From Chloroflexota bacterium (GTDB lineage Bacteria; Chloroflexota; Anaerolineae; Aggregatilineales; Phototrophicaceae): a stretch of DNA of 34,159 bases. The translations under genes were made by a program, and so were the position numbers. The stretch lies in NCBI GenBank assembly GCA_009840575.1, contig VXNO01000086.1:1-34159 (forward strand). Direction: 5' to 3'. Positions 16,858 to 24,854 of this stretch are shown here, one piece after another. Under the pieces are notes generated by a model, which saw nothing but the letters and a program-made list of their open reading frames with translations, was not told the DNA's origin and searched no databases. The first letter of the stretch is position 1. Each line of letters starts with the position of its first letter.

Positions 16858-17657
16858 CGTCGCCCGGCGCGTTTGCCATTGCCGTTGCGGTATTCAGCCT
16901 CAATCTGCTCGTCTGTCTTGCCAAAGCGCCGCCGCCGATTGCCGTATTCCACCAGCGCCCGATAGAACTGCTCGCGGTCAAAGTCGGGCCAGAAGGTCTC
17001 GGTGGTATAGATTTCGCTGTAAGCGCCTTGCCAGATGAGAAAATTGCTCAGGCGAAACTCACCGCTGGTGCGGATGATCAAGTCGGGGTCGGGCAGGTCG
17101 CTGGTATAGACATACTCACTGATGGTGGCTTGGTTAATCTCTTCGGGCGGGATGCCAGCGCGGACGATTTGCTGCACAGCGTGTACAATTTCGTCGCGCC
17201 CACCATAATTAAACGCCACATTGAGGATGAGCCGCTGGTTGCCCCGCGTGTATTCGCAGGCAGCCTGCACTTTCTTCGCCAGCCGCTTGTCGACGCCGTC
17301 CAGCTCGCCAATATGTCGGATCTGCACGCCCTCGTCATGCAATTCCGCCAGTTCGCGGTCGATGACCATCTCCAGGATGCGCATAAGCAGCAGGACTTCG
17401 CGGCGCGGTCGTGACCAGTTTTCGGTGGAAAAGGCGTAGATGGTCATGATCTGCACGCCGAACTCCACCGCGGCGCGGATGATGCGGCGCAAGTTTTCTG
17501 TGCCTTGGCGATGCCCTTCGCCACGCGGCAAGCCACGTCGCCGCGCCCAGCGTCCATTGCCATCCATGATGATGGCTACATGCGCCGGCACTTTCTGCAA
17601 TGCCGGCAGGCTATTACTCATACGCGCGCGTTGCAGCTCTGTCGTTAATACAGTCAT
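16854..17657 (-). CDS. uppS: Isoprenyl transferase (undecaprenyl diphosphate synthase family)
   Basis: Adds isopentenyl units in cis to an allylic diphosphate to make the lipid carrier for cell-wall and glycan synthesis. About 267 residues. HVAIIMDGNGRWARRRGLPRG carries the catalytic Asp32. GHRQGTENLRRI, TIYAFSTENWSRP, NVAFNYGGRDEIV and DPDLIIRTSGEFRLSNFL complete the family pattern, and the C-terminus has the WPDFDREQFYRAL block. The start at 17657 has GGAAG about 6 bases upstream. GTG at 17729 and ATG at 17621 are in frame but have poor ribosome-binding sites. It sits 97 bases after frr and overlaps the next gene (ATGA). Confidence 0.95.
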   Translation of the reverse strand: MTVLTTELQRARMSNSLPALQKVPAHVAIIMDGNGRWARRRGLPRGEGHRQGTENLRRIIRAAVEFGVQIMTIYAFSTENWSRPRREVLLLMRILEMVIDRELAELHDEGVQIRHIGELDGVDKRLAKKVQAACEYTRGNQRLILNVAFNYGGRDEIVHAVQQIVRAGIPPEEINQATISEYVYTSDLPDPDLIIRTSGEFRLSNFLIWQGAYSEIYTTETFWPDFDREQFYRALVEYGNRRRRFGKTDEQIEAEYRNGNGKRAGRR

Positions 17658-17754
17658 GCTCGCTTCCCGGGCTGGCTGATTATGGGGTGGCTTTGCTGAC
17701 AACTCCATGTACACATTGTCGTGGCTCACACCTTAGCGTCAATCAGCGGCACAG

Positions 17755-18312
17755 CTAGACTTCCATGATGTCCTTTTCTTTGTCCGCGCCCAGCGAGCCG
17801 ATCTGCGCGATGAAGCTGTCGGTCAGCTTTTGCACTTCGACCTCGCCGCGTTTCTTTTCGTCTTCGGAGATCAGCTTTTCTTTTTCAAAGTCTTGCAAGT
17901 CGCTGTTGGCGGAACGGCGGATATTGCGAATGGCCACGCGGGTATCTTCCATACGGCGGTTGAGAAACTTGACCAGCTCCAGGCGGCGTTCGCGGGTCAG
18001 CGCCGGCATATTCAGGCGGATATTCTCGCCATCGATGTTGGGGTTGACGCCGATATCCGACATCTGGATGGCTTTTTCGATATTGCGGATGGCGGATTTG
18101 TCGTAGGGGCGGATGAGGATTTGCATGGCTTCGGGCGTGGAGATGCTCGCCAGTTGCCGCAATTCGCTGTCTTGCCCGTAGTATTCGACTGTGAGCCGGT
18201 CGACCAGGGCGGTGCTGGCGCGTCCGCTGCGCATGCGGCTCAGCTCATCGCGGAAAACCGCGAGCGTCGATTCCATTTTGCTCTTAGCTTCATCCAAAAT
18301 GTCTTCGATCAT
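17755..18312 (-). CDS. frr: Ribosome recycling factor
   Basis: Splits the post-termination ribosome together with EF-G. From ATG 18312 it is 185 residues, the standard length, starting MIEDILDEAKSKMESTLAVF. LSRMRSGRASTALVDRLTVEYYG and SISTPEAMQILIRPYDKSAI are the classical blocks; NIRLNMPALTRERRLELVK and IRNIRRSANSD follow. A GTG three codons upstream (18321) is an alternative start. In many genomes frr lies between pyrH and uppS; here uppS follows but pyrH is not upstream. The promoter at 18364-18392 is divergent from that of cdsA. Confidence 0.96.
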   Translation of the reverse strand: MIEDILDEAKSKMESTLAVFRDELSRMRSGRASTALVDRLTVEYYGQDSELRQLASISTPEAMQILIRPYDKSAIRNIEKAIQMSDIGVNPNIDGENIRLNMPALTRERRLELVKFLNRRMEDTRVAIRNIRRSANSDLQDFEKEKLISEDEKKRGEVEVQKLTDSFIAQIGSLGADKEKDIMEV

Positions 18313-18363
18313 GGCGTCCACTCGCTTCTATTCTGCCTTGCTATTCGCATCTGCGCTTGCCTG

Positions 18364-18392
18364 ATTATAACGCATCTGCCCGATAGTGTAAG
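18364..18392 (-). promoter_or_regulatory. Promoter of frr-uppS
   Basis: On the minus strand: CTTACA (18392-18387), 17 bases, TATAAT (18369-18364). The -10 is perfect and the -35 matches four of six. The -10 lies about 50 bases before the frr ATG. Confidence 0.6.
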
Positions 18393-18430
18393 CGACAAAC
18401 TCGCCGATGCCGCCGGGCAATCGCAGCGAC

Positions 18431-18459
18431 TTGACAAGCAGCGCGACTCGGCGGATACT
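18431..18459 (+). promoter_or_regulatory. Promoter of cdsA
   Basis: A perfect TTGACA at 18431-18436, 17-base spacer, then GATACT at 18454-18459 (four of six). It would start transcription near 18466, about 34 bases before the cdsA ATG. It lies back-to-back with the frr promoter, with 38 bases between the two -35 boxes. Confidence 0.6.
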
Positions 18460-18499
18460 CCCGTATAAGAATTGAGTAAGTCCTATTGAGGCGAGCGCA

Positions 18500-19351
18500 A
18501 TGCGTGAAGGGCTCGTCAGCGACTCCGCAGAATCGGCCAATCTGCGCGACCGCATCATCACAGCCAGTGTGCTCGTGCCAGTGGCTGTATTGGCGTCGCT
18601 GGCTGGCGGCTGGCTGTTTCTGTGCCTGGCGCTGCCCCTCATGTGCATCGGGATACTGGAGTTCTTCGTCATGGAGAAAGACAGACCCATGCAAGGCAGC
18701 TCCTTGACGGGCATCCCCACCGCTCTGGCCATCGTGCTGGGCTTTTATTTGGGCAGCGACTGGCTGTGGCAAGCCGCATTGGGCTTGGGGCTAGCCGCAA
18801 CCTTGGCGCTGGAGATCGCTCGCCAGCCGCGGCGACCTGATTACGCCCTGGCGCAGGTGGGCACCACCCTCTGCGGCATTCTTTACCTGGCTTTCCCGAC
18901 CGCCTTTTTGGTCAGCCTGCGCAATCGTCCGGAAGATGGCTTGATGTGGCTGTTTGTGGTCTATGCCATTACCTGGGGCACAGACACTTTTGCTTATGTC
19001 TTCGGGCGATTCTTCGGCAGGACGAAGCTGGCACCGCTCATCTCGCCCAACAAGACGGTGGAAGGCGCTATCGGCGGAATCATCTGCGCCTGGGTGTTGG
19101 CATTTTTTATCTTGTTGGTAGCGGGCAGGCTCGAGCCGCGCCTGGCGCCGATGATTGTGGTGGGCCCCTTTCTGGCGGTGGGTGGCGACCTCTTCGAGTC
19201 GGGGTTGAAGCGCATCTTCCGCGTCAAGGATAGTTATGTGGCGGGTTTCAATGTCTTCCCCGGGCATGGCGGCGTGCTGGATCGCATTGACGCGCTGGTC
19301 TGGGTGGCGAGCTGGGTCTTCTTCTACCTCGTGAGCAGCGGGACGGCATAG
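18500..19351 (+). CDS. cdsA: Phosphatidate cytidylyltransferase
   Basis: Makes CDP-diacylglycerol from phosphatidate and CTP at the membrane, the branch point of phospholipid synthesis. 283 residues with about seven transmembrane helices. The N-terminus NLRDRIITASVLVPVAVLAS is typical. The middle has TWGTDTFAYVFGRFFGRTKL and SPNKTVEGAIGG. The C-terminal family signature is present as GDLFESGLKRIFRVKDS followed by PGHGGVLDRIDALV. The start at 18500 has GAGG 8 bases upstream. Elsewhere cdsA often follows uppS on the same strand; here it is transcribed away from frr-uppS from its own promoter. Confidence 0.95.
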   Translation: MREGLVSDSAESANLRDRIITASVLVPVAVLASLAGGWLFLCLALPLMCIGILEFFVMEKDRPMQGSSLTGIPTALAIVLGFYLGSDWLWQAALGLGLAATLALEIARQPRRPDYALAQVGTTLCGILYLAFPTAFLVSLRNRPEDGLMWLFVVYAITWGTDTFAYVFGRFFGRTKLAPLISPNKTVEGAIGGIICAWVLAFFILLVAGRLEPRLAPMIVVGPFLAVGGDLFESGLKRIFRVKDSYVAGFNVFPGHGGVLDRIDALVWVASWVFFYLVSSGTA

Positions 19352-19357
19352 AGCCTT

Positions 19358-19386
19358 TTGTCGCGGCTGGTCGCATGCGCTATACT
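19358..19386 (+). promoter_or_regulatory. Promoter of the SRPBCC gene
   Basis: TTGTCG at 19358-19363, 17-base spacer, TATACT at 19381-19386. It begins seven bases after the cdsA stop and lies 33 bases before the ATG at 19419. Confidence 0.55.
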
Positions 19387-19418
19387 CTACATAGCGACTC
19401 GGGAAAACTGGTGCTGCC

Positions 19419-19877
19419 ATGCCAAAGTTCGAAACGCAAGTCTTGGTCAATCGTCCCGTCTTTCAAGTATTCCGTTATGTGGGCGACTTTCACAACGATG
19501 TGAACTGGCGCAATGTACAGAATATCGGCATCACCAGCGGCGATCCCATCCGCACTGGCTCCATGGTGGCGATGACGCGCCGCATCATGGGGCGCAAAGG
19601 CTTTGTCAACAGCGATGTAACCGACTTCGAGCGCAACAAGAAGATAGTCCTGAAGGGTTCTTACTGGGGCTTCCCCTTCATTTCCACCATCACCTTCGAC
19701 CATCGGGGCCAGCAGACCAACGTGCGCGAGACTCTGGAAATCCGCACGCGCTGGTTCTTCTGGTTCGGGGCCTTCTTCAACTTGACCTTGAAGGGCGTGC
19801 TGCGCCGCGAATGGGACACGCTAAAGCGCCTGCTCGACTCGCACGCCGATCTCAGCTCCAAGAGCAAACGCAGCTAG
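19419..19877 (+). CDS. SRPBCC-family (START-like) protein
   Basis: 152 residues with the polyketide cyclase/dehydrase type fold. The N-terminus KFETQVLVNRPVFQVFRYVGD is the usual first strand and helix (NRPVxxVFxYVxDF), followed by beta strands and a C-terminal helix (RREWDTLKRLLDSHADL). Such proteins bind small hydrophobic ligands in a cavity; no catalytic residue can be named. The ATG at 19419 starts at the fold boundary, though its ribosome-binding site is weak. The stop TAG shares CTAG with the stop of the convergent DUF4013 gene. Confidence 0.83.
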   Translation: MPKFETQVLVNRPVFQVFRYVGDFHNDVNWRNVQNIGITSGDPIRTGSMVAMTRRIMGRKGFVNSDVTDFERNKKIVLKGSYWGFPFISTITFDHRGQQTNVRETLEIRTRWFFWFGAFFNLTLKGVLRREWDTLKRLLDSHADLSSKSKRS

Positions 19878-20737
19878 ACAAGCATCGTCTCGCCCGCTTT
19901 GGCTTTGCCGTCACCGATGCCGATAGCCAGGGCATACTGGGCGATTAGATGCTGTGTGGAGAAATGCTGCATCAACTGGAAGAAGTAATACAGGATGATC
20001 GACAGCGTCGCCCCAGCCGCGCCCGCAAAGCCACCGAATACACCCCCCACCAGCGAGCTAATCATGCCATAACCCAGCGACAGCAAGACCATGTACAGCA
20101 GCAGGAAAGCGCCCCAGCGCCAGTTCTGCCGCGCGATGCGCATATTGTGCCGCAACTGCCAAGCCGCGCGCTGATTGCCCTCAGCCGCCATGCGCGCCAT
20201 GCCTACGAAGTAAGCCCAGCCCATCACCGCCGCCGCGCCTATCGTCAGCAAGAACACCGCCATACCCAAAAAGCCATTGATGGAGCCCAAGCCGCTGGTA
20301 AAGCCTAGCACGACCACCTCGCAGAAAATCAGCGCAAAAAATAGCAAGGCATAGCCGATGCCCGCCAGCAATAGGTACAAGCCAGCGATCATGTCGCGCC
20401 CGAATTGAATCGCCGGTAGCTGCTCGTCGTCTCGCAGCAGCGCGCGCAGCACCGACACGCTGTAGCCAGACAGCCACAAGCCGCTGACCACCGCCACAGC
20501 GAACATGCCAAACATGCCCATGATAGCAGGACCGCCCAGGCCAACATCCGGCAGCTCCAGGTGGCTGACATCAGGCGAGTTCACCCAATTGTCAAGCGCC
20601 GCCTCGAAGCCCGCGACATCGAATGAATTGAAGAAGAGCAAGGTGAATAGCGCCATAGCGATCGTCATCACCAGCACGATGCTGAAGACCTTGGCGAAAT
20701 TGACAAATGGATATCGTAACGCGCTGGAAAAGTTCAT
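19874..20737 (-). CDS. DUF4013-family membrane protein
   Basis: About 287 residues with five to seven hydrophobic helices. The N-terminus MNFSSALRYPFVNFAKVF and the central SGYSVSVLRALLRDDEQLPAIQ are characteristic of DUF4013, a membrane family of unknown function. Two Gly-rich hydrophobic helices lie near the C-terminus (SSLVGGVFGGFAGAAGATLS). ATG 20737 is preferred because GAGG stands 6 bases upstream and the family N-terminus begins there. ATGs at 20758 and 20773 are in frame but have no ribosome-binding site. It is separated by 73 bases from the aldo/keto reductase upstream on the same strand. Confidence 0.8.
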   Translation of the reverse strand: MNFSSALRYPFVNFAKVFSIVLVMTIAMALFTLLFFNSFDVAGFEAALDNWVNSPDVSHLELPDVGLGGPAIMGMFGMFAVAVVSGLWLSGYSVSVLRALLRDDEQLPAIQFGRDMIAGLYLLLAGIGYALLFFALIFCEVVVLGFTSGLGSINGFLGMAVFLLTIGAAAVMGWAYFVGMARMAAEGNQRAAWQLRHNMRIARQNWRWGAFLLLYMVLLSLGYGMISSLVGGVFGGFAGAAGATLSIILYYFFQLMQHFSTQHLIAQYALAIGIGDGKAKAGETMLV

Positions 20738-20810
20738 CTGCCGCCTCTGTGTGATCATTGGAGAATTGCTCATAGCTGCTTGGAAACCAGTCTAACACAG
20801 CTTTCGCCAA

Positions 20811-21782
20811 CTAGCGAACCTCTTCCAGGCGGTCGTGGGCGGGTGGCGGACTGGGGGAAAGCGCCGAAATATCCGCATAGCACTCGGCCGTCACCGCCAC
20901 ATCCAGCGCCGCCAGCGAGTCTTCCAGTTGCTCCAAGTTGCGCGCGCCGATGATAGGCGCAGTAACGCCCGGATGCGCCAGCACCCAAGCCACAGCCAAG
21001 GTAGCGGGGGCAATGCCACGTTCGGCGGCATGCGCGGCGAAGTCGGCGGCGGTCTGATGATAATCAGCTTGACCATAGCGCTTGATGTACATCTGGTTTT
21101 CGATCAGCCGCCCCGTTTGCGGTTTGTTTTCATGTCGATATTTGCCGGTCAGCAAACCGCCGCCCAACGGACTGTAGGGGATGACGCCGATCTGCTCTTG
21201 CTGCGCCATAGGCAGGATTTCCACTTCCGCCTGGCGCTTGACCAGGTTGTACATTGGCTGCAGGCATTCGATGCGCGCATAACCCGCCTGCGCCGCGATG
21301 CCCTGCGCTTTCATCACCTGCCAAGCCGCCCAATTGCTGACGGCCGGGTAGAGGATTTTGCCATGCCGCACCAGGTCGTCCAGCGCGCGCAGCATCTCGT
21401 CTATGGGCGTATCGGCATCGTAATGGTGCAGGAAGTAGACATCGATGCGGTCAGTTTGCAGCCGTCGCAGGCTGTCTTCCACCGCCAGTTGGATATGCCG
21501 CCGCGACGCGCCGCCGGCGTTGATATCGCTGCCCGCCTTGGAAACTACTTTGGTCGTCAGCACAATGTCATCGCGGCAATCGGCGATCAGACCGCCCAGG
21601 ATCTCTTCCGAGCGACCGCCAGCGTAGACATTGGCGCAATCAAAAAAGTTGATGCCCCGCTCACGACAGCGATGAAACATGCGCGCCGATTCGGCTGCGT
21701 CGGCGATGTCGCCAAAAGACATCGTACCAAAGCAAAGTGGCGAAACCTTCACGCCTGTGCGCCCCAAGATGCGGTAGTCCAT
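20811..21782 (-). CDS. Aldo/keto reductase
   Basis: A 323-residue NADP-dependent TIM-barrel reductase of the Tas/YajO/general-stress branch. The N-terminus MDYRILGRTGVKVSPLCFGT is standard. The catalytic residues are Asp48 and Tyr53 (NFFDCANVYAGGRSEE), Lys78 (VLTTKVV) and His119 (YFLHHYD). The cofactor region GVTAPIIGARNLEQLEDSL is at the C-terminus. AGGGAG stands 9 bases before the ATG at 21782. It is 20 bases downstream of the PhzF-family gene and probably ends the amine-oxidase/hydrolase operon. In that setting it could reduce an aldehyde made by the amine oxidase, which is inference only. Confidence 0.92.
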   Translation of the reverse strand: MDYRILGRTGVKVSPLCFGTMSFGDIADAAESARMFHRCRERGINFFDCANVYAGGRSEEILGGLIADCRDDIVLTTKVVSKAGSDINAGGASRRHIQLAVEDSLRRLQTDRIDVYFLHHYDADTPIDEMLRALDDLVRHGKILYPAVSNWAAWQVMKAQGIAAQAGYARIECLQPMYNLVKRQAEVEILPMAQQEQIGVIPYSPLGGGLLTGKYRHENKPQTGRLIENQMYIKRYGQADYHQTAADFAAHAAERGIAPATLAVAWVLAHPGVTAPIIGARNLEQLEDSLAALDVAVTAECYADISALSPSPPPAHDRLEEVR

Positions 21783-21802
21783 GTTGATTTTCTCCCTGTT
21801 GA

Positions 21803-22681
21803 TTAATCCGCTGCCAGCCGTCCCTGCGCCACCAGCTCGACCTGCCCGCCGACATAAATTGCCATCTCACCCGCTTCGCGCTGGGCTCGCAGATGCAGCA
21901 GCGATGGGCGGCCAATTTGATAACCTTGCTCGGCGCGCAGGCGCAATTCGCTCTCCGCGAAATAGCCATATTCCAGCATGTATGCCGCGATGCAGCCGCC
22001 GGCGCTGCCTGTGGCGGGGTCTTCGGGCGCGCCATAGATGTCGTCCAGGACGCGCACATGGATGTCGTTTTTGTCATGAATCGTCTCACGGCAGAAGACA
22101 GCCGGCCCAATCGCCTCATGCGCGCCCAGCAGCGCCCGCAGCCGATCAAGATTGACCCAGGCTCTTTGCAGCGCTTCCAGGGAGACCACCGGCACCAGCA
22201 CAAAGGGCAAGCCGGTCGATACCTCGATGATGGGGAAGCGCGGGTCGATATCAGCGGCGTCGATATTAAGCACGCGCGCCAGGTCCTCCGCGGAGAATTG
22301 ATGCCCAAAGCGCGGCGGATTCTGGCGCATCCACAAGACATCATCCGCGCCGAAGGCAACGGGAATCTGCCCAATCGGCAGATTCAAGGTCAGTTCAGCG
22401 ACAGGCGCGCCGATGAGTTCGCGCTGGATGATGTAGGCTGTGCCCAAAACGGGATGACCAGCGAAGTCGACCTCGACCTCAGGCATGAAGATGCGTGTAT
22501 TGTAGCCGCCATTCTGCGGCGTCTCGGAGGTGACAAAAGTAATCTCGGAAAAGTTGATTTCTTTCGCCAGTTGCTGCATCAGCGCGGTCGGCGGGTTGCC
22601 CAGGTAGACTGCCAGTTGGTTGCCGGTGTACTTGCGACCGATGGTGAAGACATCAACGATGAAGAATTCCATTTGCGCCAT
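21803..22681 (-). CDS. PhzF-family isomerase
   Basis: 292 residues of the PhzF/diaminopimelate-epimerase-like fold. The N-terminus FFIVDVFTIGRKYTGNQLAV and the conserved Glu46 in NFSEITFV (the PhzF catalytic glutamate) are present. RIFMPEVEVDFAGHPVLGTAY and the C-terminal DPATGSAGGCIAAYMLEYG are also typical. Most family members have nothing to do with phenazines, and no phenazine genes are near. The ATG overlaps the stop of the upstream nitrilase-type gene by one base (TGATG). A second ATG lies three codons later. Likely an enzyme acting on a small amino-acid-like compound of this operon. Confidence 0.9.
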   Translation of the reverse strand: MAQMEFFIVDVFTIGRKYTGNQLAVYLGNPPTALMQQLAKEINFSEITFVTSETPQNGGYNTRIFMPEVEVDFAGHPVLGTAYIIQRELIGAPVAELTLNLPIGQIPVAFGADDVLWMRQNPPRFGHQFSAEDLARVLNIDAADIDPRFPIIEVSTGLPFVLVPVVSLEALQRAWVNLDRLRALLGAHEAIGPAVFCRETIHDKNDIHVRVLDDIYGAPEDPATGSAGGCIAAYMLEYGYFAESELRLRAEQGYQIGRPSLLHLRAQREAGEMAIYVGGQVELVAQGRLAAD

Positions 22682-23583
22682 CAGTTCGCTCGTTCCTTCG
22701 CAAGTTGCCCAGCCCAGCGCGGCGGCGGCTTATGCGCGGCGGCTTGCAACAGGCGCCCATAGTGCTGTGGTTTGCGCTGGTGCATCAAAGGGAAGAGCGC
22801 CAGGTATTGTTCACGCATATCAGCGCGCAGCACCGCGTCTATCACCTGGTCGCTATCGCGGCTGGCTTGAGCGAGGACATTGCCCAGCGGGTCGCAGATG
22901 AAGCTGCTGCCATAAAAGGTAACGGCATTTTCGTGTCCCGTACGGTTGCAGGCGGCGATAAATACGCCATTCGCCACGGCGTGCCCGCGCATCACCAGCT
23001 GCCAGGCGGCGGCAGAATCGAAATCGGGCGCAGTCGGCTCGCTGCCGATGGCGGTGGGATAAAATATAAACTCCGCGCCTTCCAGGGCGTAAATGCGCGC
23101 CAACTCCGGGAACCATTGGTCGTAGCAGGTTGGCGCAGCCAGCTTCAGCGCGCCGATATCGTGCACGGGATATTGCCCCGCGCCAGCAAAATAGTCGGTC
23201 TCGTGATAGCCATCGCCGGACGGGATATGCACTTTGCGGGTGAGGCCTTTCAGCCTGCCAGCCGGGTCATGCAGGGTGGCTGTGTCCCAGTAGTCGCCAG
23301 CCGCATCGCGTTCAAACAGGCTGCCGATGAGAAACACGCCGTGCCGCCCTGCCAGTTCGCTGAAGAAGCGCTCGGATACGCCGCCGGGAATAGGCTCTGC
23401 CCAGCGAAATCCAGCTCGGTCGCGCACCCCAGGGAAGTAGGGCAAGATGGTGAATTCGGGCAAACAGACCAGCTCCGCGCCGGTTGCGGCGGCCTGCGCC
23501 ACCAGCTCGCGATAGAGCGCTTGTGTGCTGGCCTGGTCGCCCGTCCAGCGCCCTTGCGCCAGGGCGATGTGCAGGTCTTTCAT
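22681..23583 (-). CDS. Carbon-nitrogen hydrolase, N-carbamoylputrescine amidase-like
   Basis: 300 residues of the nitrilase superfamily. The Glu-Lys-Cys triad is Glu43 (CLPEFTILPYFPG), Lys117 (RKVHIPSGDGYHETDYF) and Cys153 (APTCYDQWFPELARIYAL). The Cys block with DQWFPE, followed by FYPTAIGSEPTAP, resembles AguB (N-carbamoylputrescine to putrescine, CO2 and ammonia) and beta-ureidopropionase more than aliphatic nitrilases. The neighbouring flavin amine oxidase and divergent polyamine importer support a polyamine substrate. The ATG at 23583 overlaps the amine oxidase stop (ATGA) and is at the family N-terminus (MKDLHIALAQ). A 35-codon upstream extension is rejected. The assignment to AguB is probable, not proven. 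Confidence 0.87.
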   Translation of the reverse strand: MKDLHIALAQGRWTGDQASTQALYRELVAQAAATGAELVCLPEFTILPYFPGVRDRAGFRWAEPIPGGVSERFFSELAGRHGVFLIGSLFERDAAGDYWDTATLHDPAGRLKGLTRKVHIPSGDGYHETDYFAGAGQYPVHDIGALKLAAPTCYDQWFPELARIYALEGAEFIFYPTAIGSEPTAPDFDSAAAWQLVMRGHAVANGVFIAACNRTGHENAVTFYGSSFICDPLGNVLAQASRDSDQVIDAVLRADMREQYLALFPLMHQRKPQHYGRLLQAAAHKPPPRWAGQLAKERAN

Positions 23584-24848
23584 GCCCCTGCCTCCGCGAT
23601 GATCTCTTGCGCCGCTCGCTGCCCGGTGTGATATGCGCCGTGCACCGTCGCCGCCATGTGATGGGGCGCGCTGGCTTCGCCCGCCCAATAGAGTGGCGGC
23701 GTGGGCTGCGCCAGTTTGTCACGCGCGGCATAATGACCGGGCAAACAGACACTATAGCCGCCCAGCGCAAATTCATCGTAATTCCAAGCCACCCAGCGCG
23801 ACTTGCTGGCGCGCAGGTCGGGCTGGTCAATCTCTTCGCGCAGTGTCGCCAAGCTTTTTTCGAGCGCGGCTGCTTCGCCCAGTTCCAGCAATTCCCGTGC
23901 ATAATCGCCGGTGGCAAATGCTGTCCAGACGACCGAGCCGCCTTGCCTGCCCAAAGAAGGCGACCACCACATGGGCGGGCAGCCAGCCGCATAGATCGCG
24001 CCGATTTTGGGGTCGAGTATGGGCGCGTCAAAAAGGTAGACCAGCTTGAGCACGGGTCCCATCTGCAAGCCAGCCAGCGCCTCGTTTTTGACAGCTGGCA
24101 GAATAGGCGCGAACCGCACCCGCGCAGCTTGCAGCACTGCCAGCGGCAAGGTAATCACGGCGACATCGGCGCAGTAGATCTCCCCAGAAGCCGTATGCGC
24201 CCGCAGGCCATGCGACCAGTCGATATGGCTGACCGCGCAATTCAGATGAATATCCAGCCCCGCCGCCAACTGCGAAGTATAGGCGTAATAGCCATCCAGA
24301 ATGCGGTGGTCGCTGTAATCTTCGTTGGCATCGCTGTCATGGAACAAATGGGCATGCGACTTGGCATTGAGGAAACGCATGTCATCGCCCTCGGCATTGG
24401 CGAAGGAGCGCTGCGCATAACGCATTTGCGCCGGGCTGAAGCCGATGCGCCGCAGGTAGCTGCCCAGGTCTTCGTTATCGCGCGGCTCAGGCGCGTCGCC
24501 CAACTGCCAAGAGCGCGTTACATCCAGCTCGGCTGATTGCGCACGCGCCTCGCCCATCGTCAGCCATTCGCCGCTTTCGGTGCGGATCATGGAATCATCA
24601 AGCTTGTTCCAGTGCCAAGTACGCAAGCCCAATTTGCGAACCCAGCGCCAGGTATTGACTTCCGCGCCGCGCCCGTGGATCAACTCCGCGCCGAACTCGA
24701 CCGGGATATCGGCAAAGTCGCGGTTGGTCCAGACTCTCCCGCCGATGCGATCTCGCGCTTCCAGCACGGTCGCGTCTATGCCGGCTTGTTTCAGATGATG
24801 GGCAGCCGAAAGCCCGGCGATGCCCGCGCCAATGACGATGACGTTCAT
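23580..24848 (-). CDS. Flavin monoamine/polyamine oxidase family protein
   Basis: 422 residues. The FAD-binding Rossmann motif VIGAGIAGLSAAHHLKQAG is at the N-terminus and LEARDRIGGRVWTNRDF follows. The C-terminus carries YWAGEASAPHHMAATVHGAY, the closing FAD motif of amine oxidases. The segment GAELIHG is also typical. Such enzymes oxidise amines to aldehydes or imines with release of hydrogen peroxide; there is no signal peptide, so it is likely cytoplasmic. It lies 6 bases after the GNAT gene and overlaps the hydrolase gene by four bases. Together with the potBCDA importer on the other strand, this suggests putrescine, spermidine or a related amine as substrate (inference). Confidence 0.9.
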   Translation of the reverse strand: MNVIVIGAGIAGLSAAHHLKQAGIDATVLEARDRIGGRVWTNRDFADIPVEFGAELIHGRGAEVNTWRWVRKLGLRTWHWNKLDDSMIRTESGEWLTMGEARAQSAELDVTRSWQLGDAPEPRDNEDLGSYLRRIGFSPAQMRYAQRSFANAEGDDMRFLNAKSHAHLFHDSDANEDYSDHRILDGYYAYTSQLAAGLDIHLNCAVSHIDWSHGLRAHTASGEIYCADVAVITLPLAVLQAARVRFAPILPAVKNEALAGLQMGPVLKLVYLFDAPILDPKIGAIYAAGCPPMWWSPSLGRQGGSVVWTAFATGDYARELLELGEAAALEKSLATLREEIDQPDLRASKSRWVAWNYDEFALGGYSVCLPGHYAARDKLAQPTPPLYWAGEASAPHHMAATVHGAYHTGQRAAQEIIAEAGA

Positions 24849-24854
24849 CTAAGT

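Noticed and set aside
20835-21806. Open frame of 323 codons on the plus strand
   Set aside because: Exact antisense of the aldo/keto reductase; composition rich in Arg, His and Gln and no motifs.
21803-22681. Phenazine biosynthesis
   Set aside because: Only a PhzF-family protein is present; no other phz genes are nearby, and most PhzF-like proteins are unrelated to phenazines.
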